From: Bugula neritina
Taxonomy: Eukaryota > Bryozoa > Gymnolaemata > Cheilostomatida > Bugulidae
Direction of reading: 5' to 3'
Assembly (NCBI GenBank): GCA_964035545.1
Contig: OZ037769.1
Span: 6,757,429-6,817,428, forward strand
DNA length: 60,000 nucleotides
Shown here: positions 19,588-30,125 of the stretch, one piece after another
How the letters are laid out: each line of letters opens with the position of its first letter
Numbering within the stretch: position 1 is the stretch's first letter
Program-made: the position numbers and the translations under genes
Notes under the pieces: generated by a model
Told to the model about the DNA's origin: nothing
The model's database searches: none
Seen by the model: only the letters and a program-made list of their open reading frames with translations

Positions 19588-22500
19588 CTACAGAATACTG
19601 TGCATGTCGACCAAGTCACACAAGAAGTCTTTTAAATAAGATGGTGGCGCCCTGGTACGTTGGCTACGGTCCAACGGTACCGGGGAGTTTGCTGCGACTG
19701 GCGACTCTTCCACCATGGGTGGTGTCGCCAGTACGGGGGGGTCCACCAGTACGGGTGGCCCTCCCCCAGCTGCCTCTCCCTCAGTATCCTGAGGAATTTC
19801 CATCTCATCCGGAACGATGGGCCTGTCGACCGGCTCCACAGGTGGTGGGGCCGGCTCCGACAGGTCTTCAGGTGTGTCGACCTCCTCTTCCTGGGGTGGA
19901 GGAGGTTGGGGCTGGTCGGCTGGCGCATCAGCCGCCCCGTCCTGGTCTGGCAGTATCTCCTCAATCTCTCGATATGCCATGGGTCGCCCCCTCATAGGAG
20001 GGCGCCTAGCTGGCTCTAAGAGAGGAGGTGCTTGACCTGCCGCATCAGGACTTGCCCAGTGAGGTTTAAGCCGTGCCTCGTTCTGGACCGACACTTGTCC
20101 AGACCGTTCCACTTTGTATGTATGATTTGGCATTACCTCAATTACGCAGTAGGGACCTACGAACTTCGGCTGCAACTTGGCTGCCTGTCCGCGCCTGCGG
20201 CGATAACTGGTCATCCAGACCCAGTCCCCCACCTTGTATAAGGGTGGGTCGTCAGAGTCACCACTCCTGACCTGCCACTGCTGCTCACGTAGCACCTCGT
20301 GAGCCGTCCCCATGCGTTTTACGAGCTTGTCCACGTAGTCGTGGACATTGCTCTCTGGATTCGGAACATGATAGGTTACGTGCTCAGGAACCCTTGTTTC
20401 TCTCCCCAGCATGAGAAAATTAGGGGTCTCCAGTGTACTGGAGTGAGGGGTACTACGGTACGCTCGCATGATCTGCGGCAACACCAAGTCCCACTCTTCC
20501 TGGCTCCTACCGATAAGCAGGCTTCTCAGAGAGTCCCCTAGCATTCGGTTGTTCCGCTCCACGACCCCGTTCCCTTGCGGGTGATACGGGGTTGTCCGAC
20601 TCTGGTTTACCCCCCACATTCTACAGAGATCGCTCATAAGTTGCGACTGAAACTGGGCGCCCTGGTCAGAGTGTATCTGCTCCGGCAAGCCGAAATAGCA
20701 GAACACCTGTTGATCCAGAGCTCTGGCCACCGAGGGGGCCGACGCATCTGGAATAGCCAGTGCATCAGCCCACCGCGTGAAATGGTCAGTTAGTACCAGT
20801 ATCCAGTTATTACCTCTCGCTGTAGTGGGCATGGGGCCTACCAGATCGACAGCAACCACCTGCCACGGACGACCGGCATGGAGGCGACGCCTCCCTGCGG
20901 TCTCAGTGGGGCGGCCATGCTTGCTAGCTTGGCACACCTCGCACTTCCGCACCCGGAGTCGGACATCCCGGGTCATACCGGGCCAAAACCACTGGAGTTG
21001 AAGACACCTGATCACCCGGCTAGCTCCTGCGTGAGCTTGCTTATGGGTGTCCCAGATCAACTCCCGCCGCAGAGCTGACGGGCAGACTACCCTCTCTCGT
21101 TCACTGCGATTGGTGCCGACTGCCAACGTAATCGTTAGCAGCCCATCGCTGTTGAACCTTAGGGAGTCCCAGCGGTCACAGAAGTACTTAAACTCAGTAC
21201 TCTTCACTCGCTGTTCGGCCTCACTCGGCCGCCGTCCCTCCTTCTTGGCCCGGACTAGGTCAGCTACCACTCCTGGTAGCGTGGACTGGAGCCGGCATAG
21301 CTCCCTGACGTTCCGAAGCAACGTGGGGTTTGCGTGAAGGTTGTTAACAGCTTTGTTGGGTGATTCGGACAGGAGTTGCCCTTCTTCCCAGCTGTACACA
21401 CCCGCTTTCCCCAACTGCGCTTCGACGTCCGAGCGAGGGGGTCCACCGTCCCTGCGCTCGATATTCTGGCATTGCTTACACCCATCTGCCTGGCGGCGGC
21501 TGAGTCCATCTGCATTACCGTGTTTCTTACCGGGTCGATGCTCGATCCGATAAGAAAACTCTGCCAGGATCTCTAGCCAGCGTGCCACTTGGCTGGATGG
21601 TTCTGCCCGTCGACACAGCCATATCAGGGACGCATGATCCGTCCGAAGCCGGAATGTGCGCCCATATAGATATGGTCTAAAGTGTTTGACCGCCTTGACT
21701 ACTGCCAAGAGTTCCCTCCTGGTTGTACAGTAGTTCTTCTCAGGCGCCGACAGGGCCTTGCTATAGTAAGCCACCACCACCTCGCGACCATCTTGGACCT
21801 GCGACAGCACAGCCCCCACATTATGGTTACTGGCATCAGTATCCAAAATGTACTCCTTCACAGGGTCAGGATACGCCAAGATGGGTGCTTCCACCAGGCG
21901 ATCCTTCAGGTGGTCAAATGCCTTCTGCTCAACCTGCGTCCACTGCCATCGCACCCCCTTTGCGGTCAGCCGATTTAACGGCTGTGCAATTCCTGCGAAG
22001 CCTGGTATGTACTGACGATAGTACCCCACCAGCCCCAGGAACGCCCGCAATTCAGAGAGGTCGACAGGAACAGCCCAGTCCCTCACAGCCCGTACCTTCT
22101 CGGGGTCAGTGGCGACCCCGTCTCGACCAACTACATGGCCCAGGTACTTGACCTCGCGTTGCAGTAATGCACACTTCGAGGGCTTTAGCTTCAGGTTAGC
22201 AGCTCGGAGTCTGTCGAACACCTCCCTGAGTCGACTGACATGTGTGTCGAAGTCGGGGGAGATGACGATGACATCATCGAGATATATGAGCAAGGTCTTC
22301 CAGTGCAGCCCACTCAGGACCTGCTCCATGAGTCGCTGGAAGGTGGCTGGTGCGGACGTAAGTCCGAATGGCAACACCTTCCATTTCCAGAGCCCATCCC
22401 GCGTTATGAACGCGGCCTTGTCCTGTGCTTCAGGACTCAGGGGCACCTGCCAATACCCGCTTAGCAAGTCCAACGTGCTGAAGAACTTGCTGCCAGCTAA

Positions 22501-24093
22501 GGCATCGAGCGACTCATCGATCCTCGGGAGAGGGTAAGCGTCCTGGATGGTCACGCTGTTCAGCCTGCGATAGTCAACGCAAAACCTCCAGCTACCATCC
22601 TTTTTCCGAACCAGGACGACTGGAGAACTCCAGGCCCCATGGCCTGGCTCAATCAGGTCCCGGTTCAGAAGGTCTTGCACCTGACGGCTCACTTCTCTCT
22701 CCTTCTCAGGACCTAACCGGCGGGTCGGCTGCCGAATCGGCACCGTCCCCGCCGCCAGGGGTATCTCATGACGAACCGTCTCAGTCAGACCCATGTCATG
22801 GTCGCCGCAACTGAACTCGTCTTTGTACTCAGAGAGTAGCCGCGCCATCACCAGGCGTTCTCGCTTGCTCTCGCAGCCATCACAGGCATCCTCGTACAAC
22901 TCTGTTACGTGTTCAGGCACCGGCCCCCTGCCGTCTCTAGTGGGTACTCCCCGGGCACCGCCCGCTGTTTCCAGCGCGGGCCCTACATCCTCCTCTTGCA
23001 TGGAGTGGAACTTCCCTACTAGAGACCCAGCCGGTAATTCTACCGGCTCCGTGAAAGGGTTTACGCACTGGACCAGGAACTCCCTCCGCTCATCCAGTCT
23101 ATTCAGACTGTTAGCGAGCTGGACGCCCCCCAGTGCACCTTCCACCACTCCGAGCTCGGAGATCTCCCTACAGTTCACTCTGCAGCGAACTGTAGCCCGG
23201 GAGCGCCCAGGTACAGTACAGCGCTGTACCACCTGCACTCCCCCCACCAAGGGTCGGCCAAATCGGTCGACACAGGCCAGCTCACGCCCCGCCATCACTA
23301 CTGCCGACTTGCTAAAGTCGATGTAGCACCTGTGTCTCTTCAGAAATGGCATGCCCAAGATGGCATCCTCCTTGAGTTGACTGACGATGAAGGTCTCACT
23401 GATCATCTGATCACGGACTCTACCAGTCAACTGGATTACCCCATAGAAAGGAATACACGACCCGTCCGCCAACGTGCCGTGTTCCCCCTCATATGGTTCT
23501 AGGCTAGCCCTGTCCTTGGCACTGAGAGTGTCGAAGAGACGTCGACTCAGTAGATTTGTGGTGCACCCAGTATCCAACAGGAATGTGGCAGCTTTACCAG
23601 CAATTTTGCCGGGGAGGAAATAGCTGCTTCCATATGGCTGGGCACTCACTGAGCGATTTGTCTCTTGAGGCGACACCTCATGTGCATGGAACTGGGGATG
23701 CACCTGTGCTTTGCGGTTGCGAGGGGGTCGTCGACGTTGCATGGGCGGGCAGGGTACGTCTCGGTCTCGCTCACACACGGGCGGCCGAGTGAATTCTCGG
23801 ACTGATGCTCGTGCGGGCAACCGGGGAAAATCCCTGTTGTGCTCCCATTCGTCGTTCACTCCCTCATCAAGCAAACCTTCAAAGCGGTTTTTGAGTGCCC
23901 AAGCCGGAGGTATTGGTGGGCCTTGCGGCCGACTCACTCTCCTTGGGACTTGCCACTCTGGCGAAGGCGGCCTCCTCACCCGATGGGGTGGGGGCCGTAG
24001 CCTTTGCCTTGGGGGGTTAAACTCGGGCCCACGGTAGGCGGAAGTTACCGTGGGCCGTCGCTGTTTAACCGCCTCCCACTGCCGCGGGGGCAA
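19588..24093 (-). CDS. pol: Gypsy pol polyprotein (PR-RT-RNaseH-IN)
   Basis: A 1,501-codon frame with no interruption. Aspartic protease LLDTG at about 172-176; reverse transcriptase with FGLTSAP and YLDD (604-607); RNase H with DTDAS (D751 region) and its later NADGLSR motif; integrase zinc finger H1017, H1021, C1051, C1054; integrase catalytic D1082, D1143, E1179; then a GPY-like C-terminal module (KFVGPYCV) and a Pro/Glu-rich tail. The frame opens with TTG at 24093 rather than ATG and overlaps the end of gag by 49 bases in the -1 frame, so it is probably made as a Gag-Pol fusion by -1 ribosomal frameshifting. All catalytic residues are present. It copies and inserts the element. Confidence 0.96.
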   Translation of the reverse strand: MPPRQWEAVKQRRPTVTSAYRGPEFNPPRQRLRPPPHRVRRPPSPEWQVPRRVSRPQGPPIPPAWALKNRFEGLLDEGVNDEWEHNRDFPRLPARASVREFTRPPVCERDRDVPCPPMQRRRPPRNRKAQVHPQFHAHEVSPQETNRSVSAQPYGSSYFLPGKIAGKAATFLLDTGCTTNLLSRRLFDTLSAKDRASLEPYEGEHGTLADGSCIPFYGVIQLTGRVRDQMISETFIVSQLKEDAILGMPFLKRHRCYIDFSKSAVVMAGRELACVDRFGRPLVGGVQVVQRCTVPGRSRATVRCRVNCREISELGVVEGALGGVQLANSLNRLDERREFLVQCVNPFTEPVELPAGSLVGKFHSMQEEDVGPALETAGGARGVPTRDGRGPVPEHVTELYEDACDGCESKRERLVMARLLSEYKDEFSCGDHDMGLTETVRHEIPLAAGTVPIRQPTRRLGPEKEREVSRQVQDLLNRDLIEPGHGAWSSPVVLVRKKDGSWRFCVDYRRLNSVTIQDAYPLPRIDESLDALAGSKFFSTLDLLSGYWQVPLSPEAQDKAAFITRDGLWKWKVLPFGLTSAPATFQRLMEQVLSGLHWKTLLIYLDDVIVISPDFDTHVSRLREVFDRLRAANLKLKPSKCALLQREVKYLGHVVGRDGVATDPEKVRAVRDWAVPVDLSELRAFLGLVGYYRQYIPGFAGIAQPLNRLTAKGVRWQWTQVEQKAFDHLKDRLVEAPILAYPDPVKEYILDTDASNHNVGAVLSQVQDGREVVVAYYSKALSAPEKNYCTTRRELLAVVKAVKHFRPYLYGRTFRLRTDHASLIWLCRRAEPSSQVARWLEILAEFSYRIEHRPGKKHGNADGLSRRQADGCKQCQNIERRDGGPPRSDVEAQLGKAGVYSWEEGQLLSESPNKAVNNLHANPTLLRNVRELCRLQSTLPGVVADLVRAKKEGRRPSEAEQRVKSTEFKYFCDRWDSLRFNSDGLLTITLAVGTNRSERERVVCPSALRRELIWDTHKQAHAGASRVIRCLQLQWFWPGMTRDVRLRVRKCEVCQASKHGRPTETAGRRRLHAGRPWQVVAVDLVGPMPTTARGNNWILVLTDHFTRWADALAIPDASAPSVARALDQQVFCYFGLPEQIHSDQGAQFQSQLMSDLCRMWGVNQSRTTPYHPQGNGVVERNNRMLGDSLRSLLIGRSQEEWDLVLPQIMRAYRSTPHSSTLETPNFLMLGRETRVPEHVTYHVPNPESNVHDYVDKLVKRMGTAHEVLREQQWQVRSGDSDDPPLYKVGDWVWMTSYRRRRGQAAKLQPKFVGPYCVIEVMPNHTYKVERSGQVSVQNEARLKPHWASPDAAGQAPPLLEPARRPPMRGRPMAYREIEEILPDQDGAADAPADQPQPPPPQEEEVDTPEDLSEPAPPPVEPVDRPIVPDEMEIPQDTEGEAAGGGPPVLVDPPVLATPPMVEESPVAANSPVPLDRSQRTRAPPSYLKDFLCDLVDMHSIL

Positions 24094-24914
24094 CTTCGTA
24101 GGAAGTGCCCACCACTACCACAGCCCCAGCATACGGGGCCGCGCCTGTCGGCGACAGCTACCGACGACCTCTTGGGTCTCTCGGCTGTCGCCTGCTGGCG
24201 CAGTTGCCTGAACTCGGCGAGCAGTTCTCGAATCAAGCTCGTGGTTAAGATAGATTCGTCTGCTGCTGCCGCTGCGACTTGTACAGCTGTCTTCGTTGAC
24301 GACGTCGACACGTCGTCTGCCCCGACTTGCTGTACTGTCGCGCCAGGTCGACTTGCACTGTCGGCTTGGAAATAGGCATTCCCAAGCCTTAGAGCTCTCT
24401 CCATAGTCTCAACTTCGGCCACCAGCAGATGCTGTTTAAGACCGAGGTTGTTAATAGACTGGAGGAATGCATCCAGTGCTAGGCTCTGTCGACCATCGGC
24501 AGGCAAGTCGCTGTAAGCAACTTGTGCCAGTCGTTCGACTACGGTAGCGTGCTCTCGCAGATTGGTCTTAGGATTTCTCCTAAGACTCTGCAGTTGCACG
24601 CGAGCATCTCGAGCGGTTAATCCAAACCTAGCTCGTATTGCTTCAAATATGTCACCGACATTCTGGCTTATCCCATAGGGTTTAGCCGGCCCTGTCAGAC
24701 ACAACCGCAGCTGGATCAGAGTAACCCTGTTCGGCCATCCGCAGATGTCCGCCACATCACTGAACTCAGTGATGAATTGCTCCACATCTTCTTCTCCAGA
24801 GAAGGTGGGAGCCCGCAAGTGGTACCTGTCCATAGGCAGCGCTGGGCCGCCTATGTGATCCTCCTCCATTGCTGCTGGCTCCTGTCGGCGCGCGTCGACG
24901 ACTTCGTCGGCCAT
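24045..24914 (-). CDS. gag: Gypsy Gag with CCHC zinc knuckle
   Basis: 289 residues from an ATG at 24914, about 36 bases after the primer-binding site. It holds an alpha-helical capsid-like region (about 35-190), an Ala/Ser/Thr-rich linker, and one C-x2-C-x4-H-x4-C knuckle (C262, C265, H270, C275) with a basic flank. It assembles the particle and binds the RNA. Its end overlaps pol in a -1 relation. Confidence 0.93.
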   Translation of the reverse strand: MADEVVDARRQEPAAMEEDHIGGPALPMDRYHLRAPTFSGEEDVEQFITEFSDVADICGWPNRVTLIQLRLCLTGPAKPYGISQNVGDIFEAIRARFGLTARDARVQLQSLRRNPKTNLREHATVVERLAQVAYSDLPADGRQSLALDAFLQSINNLGLKQHLLVAEVETMERALRLGNAYFQADSASRPGATVQQVGADDVSTSSTKTAVQVAAAAADESILTTSLIRELLAEFRQLRQQATAERPKRSSVAVADRRGPVCWGCGSGGHFLRSCPRGSGRRLNSDGPR

Positions 24915-24950
24915 CTTACTCCCTGACTAGGGGCATTTGTATTAAGTGAG

Positions 24951-24968
24951 ATCCCACCGCTGCCACCA
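24951..24968 (-). other. Primer-binding site, tRNA-Leu
   Basis: On the minus strand, one base after the 5-prime LTR, TGGTGGCAGCGGTGGGAT is complementary to the 3-prime end of a metazoan tRNA-Leu (…ATCCCACCGCTGCCA plus CCA). This assigns the strand and the primer. Confidence 0.85.
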
Positions 24969-24969
24969 G

Positions 24970-25379
24970 TGTAGTGAATTTTGCCAGTTCACTATTATTA
25001 TTTGTGGGTCTACTTAATCAAAGCCACTGCGACTGGTTGTTTACAATAAGATACTTTATTAGTTACACAAAGACTAGAAGGTTATTTACTGCTAGCATGA
25101 ATAGAAAACGATTACATAATTAGTGAGCTTCAATACACAACTGTTCTAAATGAAGTCCCAAGCTGCTCTGCCGGCTAGCTACTCAGCGCACTGCAACTAC
25201 GAGTAGCTAGCTCCACCTGCTATCAATTAATGTCATTGTCCTGATTGGTGGCTACTAATGGTGCCACTACTGCCCATAGCTACACTCCGACAGTGTCGAA
25301 CTCACAAGATACATAAAACAATATAGAGTAAACCTTTTCGATTAATACCATAATACTTGCACTACTAAAATCTATCACA
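24970..25379 (-). repeat. 5-prime LTR of the Gypsy element
   Basis: Identical by eye to 17500-17909. It is 5-prime because the primer-binding site follows it on the minus strand. Confidence 0.95.
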
Positions 25380-25460
25380 ATAGCGCAAGTGACATCTGTA
25401 TAATATTATTACAAATGTTAATATTAAGCTGGTTATAATTATATTATATGAATAACTTAC

Positions 25461-25573
25461 CAATTACAGTCTCTAAAGCTAGCTTCCAAATCACTGGACA
25501 AACTATGACACCTTCTAATTCAAAGTATGAGAAACAAATAAATATTTATAATGCCGGTCTACTTTTATATATG
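25461..25573 (-). promoter_or_regulatory. IAP-unit promoter and noncoding first exon, copy B
   Basis: On the minus strand a TATA-type stretch (CATATATAAAAG, 25563-25573) precedes a short exon ending at a donor (ATTG|GTAAGTTATTC, exon end 25461). The same arrangement occurs at 32396-32503 (-) and 55318-55427 (+). Downstream, its intron is interrupted by the Gypsy element. In unit order this would once have driven the BIR gene at 14747-15580. Confidence 0.55.
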
Positions 25574-25746
25574 AAGCATTGAGTGAATCATAATGGAATT
25601 TCCCAAGTGCTAGTGTTCACTAACCATGATAGATTTGACTAAGACCTGGACTCAGCTAGCCAGAGGTGTGTACCAACTCTGAAAAATCTCACCATTAAAA
25701 CTTTGCAAGTTAAAGTCCAAAATGCATGCTTATAAAAGGGGTTTAT

Positions 25747-26703
25747 TTACACTTGTTTTAGTTTTAGTGAATGCAGTAGTCCGACTAATCTATAATTTCT
25801 CACTTTAGTAGTTTTACAGTTAGTTATATCACTTTTTATCTTAGCATACACTTCCTCAACATATCCTTGGCCTTTCTGTTGGATCAGGAAAGCGCAGTCT
25901 GGAAACCATCTGGCATGTTCTTCCCAAGGATCATCATTCTCTCTCCAATGTTTAACTCCTCCGGCACAAAAGAAGCAGCGAACCTGATCTTCAAATCCTG
26001 TGAAATAAAATCCAGCCTCACACATTTTCTGAGCTGTGATTGGACTTGATGCTGGCCAACGAGCAAATGTTCGTATTCTGGTAGCTGCCGGAGCATAACG
26101 TATGAGAGCTGCTTTGTTGGTAGATATTCCTAACACGACTCCGTCTACTGACTCACTGTGAGTTCTTTGTTGTCTTTCATTTCCTGTCGGCTTATAGAAT
26201 CTTGTTATATTTTTAACGTCATCTTCAGAGAGCATGTTTGATTTATATTCTCTGTTCCCACATTCTAGTCCTTTGACAAATCTACAGAAAGTGAAGGATC
26301 CTGCATGTTCAACCATTGGTGTATCCGCAGAGTTCCACTGATGGAGACTTCCCCTGCAGAAGACACACTGGACTCTGTCAGCACAGTTCAATGAATAGAA
26401 TCCTGCTTGTGCCATCTTTACGCCAGACCTCTGGTCATCATATGGCCAGTTAACCAGAAATGTTTTACGTCTTTGTCTTTCATCCACCATCAGAGATTCT
26501 CTCTCTTCTAATGTAAGTTCTTTAAGTACGTAAGTTAGAAACTTTTTTGGACTCATGTCGTCTAGTCGTTGCTGTAAACTCAGAGGTAGTAGAGGATTGT
26601 GGTTTTCAGGGTATCTTGGTACGGTGTAGATAATTAAGTGAGCTTTTTTCGGGTTCCACCATCTACCATTTAGGTTGGAGAAACTTAAATCAGATAACTC
26701 CAT
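25747..26703 (-). CDS. BIR-BIR IAP copy lacking UBA and RING
   Basis: The open frame extends upstream past 26748, but the first ATG is at 26703; a second candidate (MSPKKF) is at 26556 and aligns with a Met in the other copies. BIR1 and BIR2 keep all ligands with C-x2-C-x16-H-x6-C spacing. The sequence follows the 57992 gene closely until just after BIR2 (GYVEEVYAK) and then switches to an unrelated 30-residue tail ending at 25747, so UBA and RING are missing. The stop codon overlaps an AATAAA signal (minus TAAATAAA at 25742-25749). About 105 bases further is the copy-B promoter, so the 3-prime half was probably deleted at the unit boundary. Its 5-prime coding part is cut off by an inverted-repeat element (26809-30140), so it is likely a pseudogene, or a short BIR protein if transcribed from elsewhere. 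Confidence 0.75.
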   Translation of the reverse strand: MELSDLSFSNLNGRWWNPKKAHLIIYTVPRYPENHNPLLPLSLQQRLDDMSPKKFLTYVLKELTLEERESLMVDERQRRKTFLVNWPYDDQRSGVKMAQAGFYSLNCADRVQCVFCRGSLHQWNSADTPMVEHAGSFTFCRFVKGLECGNREYKSNMLSEDDVKNITRFYKPTGNERQQRTHSESVDGVVLGISTNKAALIRYAPAATRIRTFARWPASSPITAQKMCEAGFYFTGFEDQVRCFFCAGGVKHWRENDDPWEEHARWFPDCAFLIQQKGQGYVEEVYAKIKSDITNCKTTKVRNYRLVGLLHSLKLKQV

Positions 26704-27726
26704 ATCCGAATCATTTTCTTTCTCTGATTTTGTTTTTTCAACTTTCAAGTCTTCACAAGAGTATTTGGCGTCAAGTTTCTGGCTTTTGGAATGATATATT
26801 CCTAAACGCCACAGTTAGTTTAAGGTCATTACTTTCCAGATTCAGGCACTGCTTTATGTTATATATAAACGGTTTCCAGGGGATAGCTCGAACAATTTTT
26901 GTCTCACATTAACAAATTATACATGAAAAGATAGCTCTTGCATTCCTCTTTCATATACTTTTTTAATTTTTCAATAAAAAATTTTCTGAAAAAGTTGTTG
27001 CATAATAAGTAAAATTTTACACCCTCCATGTTCCACTGCTGTAGCACAGGGGATTCATTTTATAAAGTCTAAAAGTTAAACTTGACATTCCTTGATATGT
27101 TTTCTCTAATATACTTTCTTTGTTTTTTTAAATTCTGTTTATGCCCTTCACAATTTGGTAAAAACATACACCATTTTGCAAGTTTCACTGCAATTTTCTA
27201 AATTCTTCATATGGTGGTTCTAGCTACGCTCTTGTGACTAATTATAACATCCCTAGTACGTTTGCTGCTCTGCGCGCTATCACAATAACATATAGTACCC
27301 TTGTAGTAATTCGTGCAATTACTGTGCGTGAGTTATCTACTTGCGTATTTAGTTGGCTATTCTACTAGCAATTACTAGGGTAGCTGTCGAGTAATTATGT
27401 TTATTATCCACAATACAATATAAAGCAAACATTACATCAAATTATCCTCTACATCAGTCAACTACTAACACATGTTTCTACTTCAAGCCTCCGCTTACAA
27501 CAACGTGATCACTGCTAATTGCCCGGGAATTGTCACATGAGTCGGAAGCATCTCTTCCGGTGCTGCTGATTGGTTACTTCATAGGGGCCTTAGTATTCCC
27601 CCCCCAACGGAGGGAGGACGAATCTCATATTAGTACATTGCATGACTCACTACACCCTCTCGCACAAATTGGCAATCTATTGGATTTTTGCCAAAATAAT
27701 GTTCCCTGTTATACATTAGCACTTAG

Positions 27727-28068
27727 CCTAGGGCCACACGGCGCGTATTTTCGCATGCGAAAATTGAAATCACAAGTAGCAAGGGTGTCCACTGTGCGCG
27801 TTGAGAAAACATTCGCACTTGTCGCTCTGCATTTTCAACGCAAGTGCGAATCGTCTCTGTCATCGTCACCTAATTGGCTGGTAGTTATTCAGCGAGCCCA
27901 ATTTCTTCATTTTAGTGCTACATTCCAGTAAATTGTGTTTTATTGAAAGCGAGTGCGATTTAAAAATGAAAGCTTTATTTATCACACATCACTGACGCTA
28001 CAGTGGACACCTTTGCTACTTGCGGTTTCAATTTTCGCATGCGAAAATACGCACCGTGTGGCCCTAGG
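27727..28068. mobile_element. 342-bp MITE with 5-bp target duplication
   Basis: Ends CCTAGGGCCACACGG and CCGTGTGGCCCTAGG, with inverted similarity of about 70 bases including the palindromic TTTTCGCATGCGAAAA block and the CTACTTG block. CTTAG flanks both sides (27722-27726 and 28069-28073). The two open stretches here (27530-27931, 27953-28168) follow the MITE rather than a gene. Confidence 0.75.
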
Positions 28069-28073
28069 CTTAG

Positions 28074-30008
28074 CTGAATCATCTCGATCACTATGTTACA
28101 ATAATATATTGAAAATGCCTCAGCACAACATAATTCTTTGTTTGTTTGGCAGAGTTAATTTCAGCTAAATCAAGTAGGCAACACCCATGCCACCCACAGA
28201 GCAATAATGTAGCAAGAACTTAAACTAAATTGTCAGTGAAATTAATGATATTCTTAGTGAGTATGCCTGTGTGTAGCCTACTAATTTTTTGACTAATGGA
28301 CCTTCGAATCAATGGGCCTTCGGAATATTGACTAGTCACCCTTTAAATAAACTTTGACAATGGTGTGTTATTTTCTTCACAAGTAGGGCCTATATCATAA
28401 CTCTCCAATCATATGAATCTTTACGAAGCCCACAGGTCATGTAAGGGTGACAATGTAATTTGGAACTAAAAATTTAATTGCTGCATTGTGTTTAAAGTAT
28501 ATTATGGAGCAAAATTTGGTTTTACTAGCCTATAACCCCAACAGCATTCTACAATGCATGTAACTCTACCCCAGTTTATTGATAACAGGTTGCACTGCTG
28601 GAGTTTTGCTGATGTTTATTTAACTAACTGGTAACCAACGTGAAACTACAATAATAAAATTTAATAATAGAGATATTGATGAAAAGAAAAATTAAACATA
28701 AAACATTACAAAATTGCTGCATAACATTAACAATGGTCAACATACCTCTATTACCCTTCCTGGGGAGAGTTAGAATTAAATATATATTGTGATAGTGAAA
28801 GTTTAATCAAATAAAGAATGACTAGTTAGAACTGCAACAGTCAGTATAGAGAAATGAAGGCATAAAAAAACCTTGGCTATTATAACTTCTGGCTACAAGC
28901 TATAAAAAGCTGACAGCTATTCTGTTAGCAAAATCATTGCATTGTAATAGTGAAAACAAAGCTATTTGTGGTTTTAAAAAAGCTGTGGCTGTGTGAGTAG
29001 CTAAGTGAGTAGCTAAGTGAGTATAAGGGTGAATGGTGATGAATTGTCCTGTGCCGCTGTATGTAATAGTGTGTAATATAATAAAAAATGATCGAAACGC
29101 TACAATGCAGCTTATATGCTGGCAGTTGTAACAACTACTGTCAATAGCAAGGTTATTATCACCGCTAGCTCTGTGCAGTATGTAACCTCTTGAATAATTG
29201 CGCAATCTTAAACTCTTGGAAGTTGGCCAAGTTATCATATCGCAGCCAGCCGCTGGAGACAAAGCATCGCAGCTATTCATATAATATTATACTGATGCAC
29301 TTGGTAGCAGAGTGGCTAATCTATTATAGTTCATTATGGTTCAACACCCTTTACTTTGGGAATACAGCCTCTTTTTTTTAGGTTTACCTAACAAAGCATG
29401 AAAATATCTAAACTGATATTCTGATAATTTAGAGGTACATTTTGAAAACTAGGTTAATTGCACTTGTTTGCACAACAACAATAATAAAATATATATTATG
29501 CAGTATAATAAAAACGCACATAATACTATATAATATATTATAATGATAATAATATAATATTATAAGTACCATTACTGCATTTTATAACTCGGATGGTTGC
29601 CAAAAAAATGTATCACAAATTCTGTAATTATACATCAAAAATAGAACTAGCTATAAGGCAGCAGGTTAGAATAGAGTAAATTTTCAAAACATGAAATCAT
29701 GATTTGACTATTGTTTTATTTAGGCCAACCAACCTAGGAATACTAGATCGGGTTTTAGCTGACAGTTTATAACATTTAGCTTTTGAGCCAGCAGCACTGG
29801 CACTTGTGAAATATAGGCAAAGTTGGTGAAGCGAGACTAACGAGCACTCAAATACAAGGCATAATATTGAGATACAATAACAAGTCAGGAGCGTATAAAT
29901 TAGAAAGAATGTGGAAGGGGGACTATGTTTTTCAACAAGCTATAACTTAAACATGAATTGGCTTTTGAAAAAAATAAAAAAGTGTATTGGAGAACATAAG
30001 TTTCTTTA
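28074..30008. other. Interior of the TIR element, no gene seen
   Basis: AT-rich sequence without recognisable protein or RNA. The 126-codon minus-strand stretch at 28900-29280 includes a TAGCTAAGTGAG short repeat and shows no domain. Confidence 0.4.
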
Positions 30009-30125
30009 TCTTTTCATATTTTTTTTGTTCCTGTGACATTCAACCTGTTCGAGCTATCAGTGGAACATTGTTCATATAGAACATAAAGCACCTGGCAAAG
30101 AGCCAGAAACTGAAAAAGCATGACC

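Larger units (their letters stand above)
17500..25379 (-). mobile_element. Full-length Ty3/Gypsy LTR retrotransposon
   Basis: A 7,880-base element with 410-base LTRs that look identical, a 4-base target duplication (ATAG at 17496-17499 and 25380-25383), a primer-binding site, a polypurine tract, gag, a complete pol and an extra 3-prime ORF. The pol order is protease, reverse transcriptase, RNase H, integrase, which defines Ty3/Gypsy. The coding part is clearly GC-richer than the surrounding DNA. Identical LTRs and uninterrupted ORFs indicate a very recent, possibly active insertion. It interrupts an old IAP unit between its first exon and the rest of its intron. Confidence 0.96.

Noticed and set aside
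19479-24375. Many plus-strand ORFs opposite the Gypsy pol and gag
   Set aside because: Antisense shadows of GC-rich coding sequence without motifs.
27530-28168. Two ORFs in the TIR element
   Set aside because: They run across the inverted repeats of a MITE, and no transposase motif is present.
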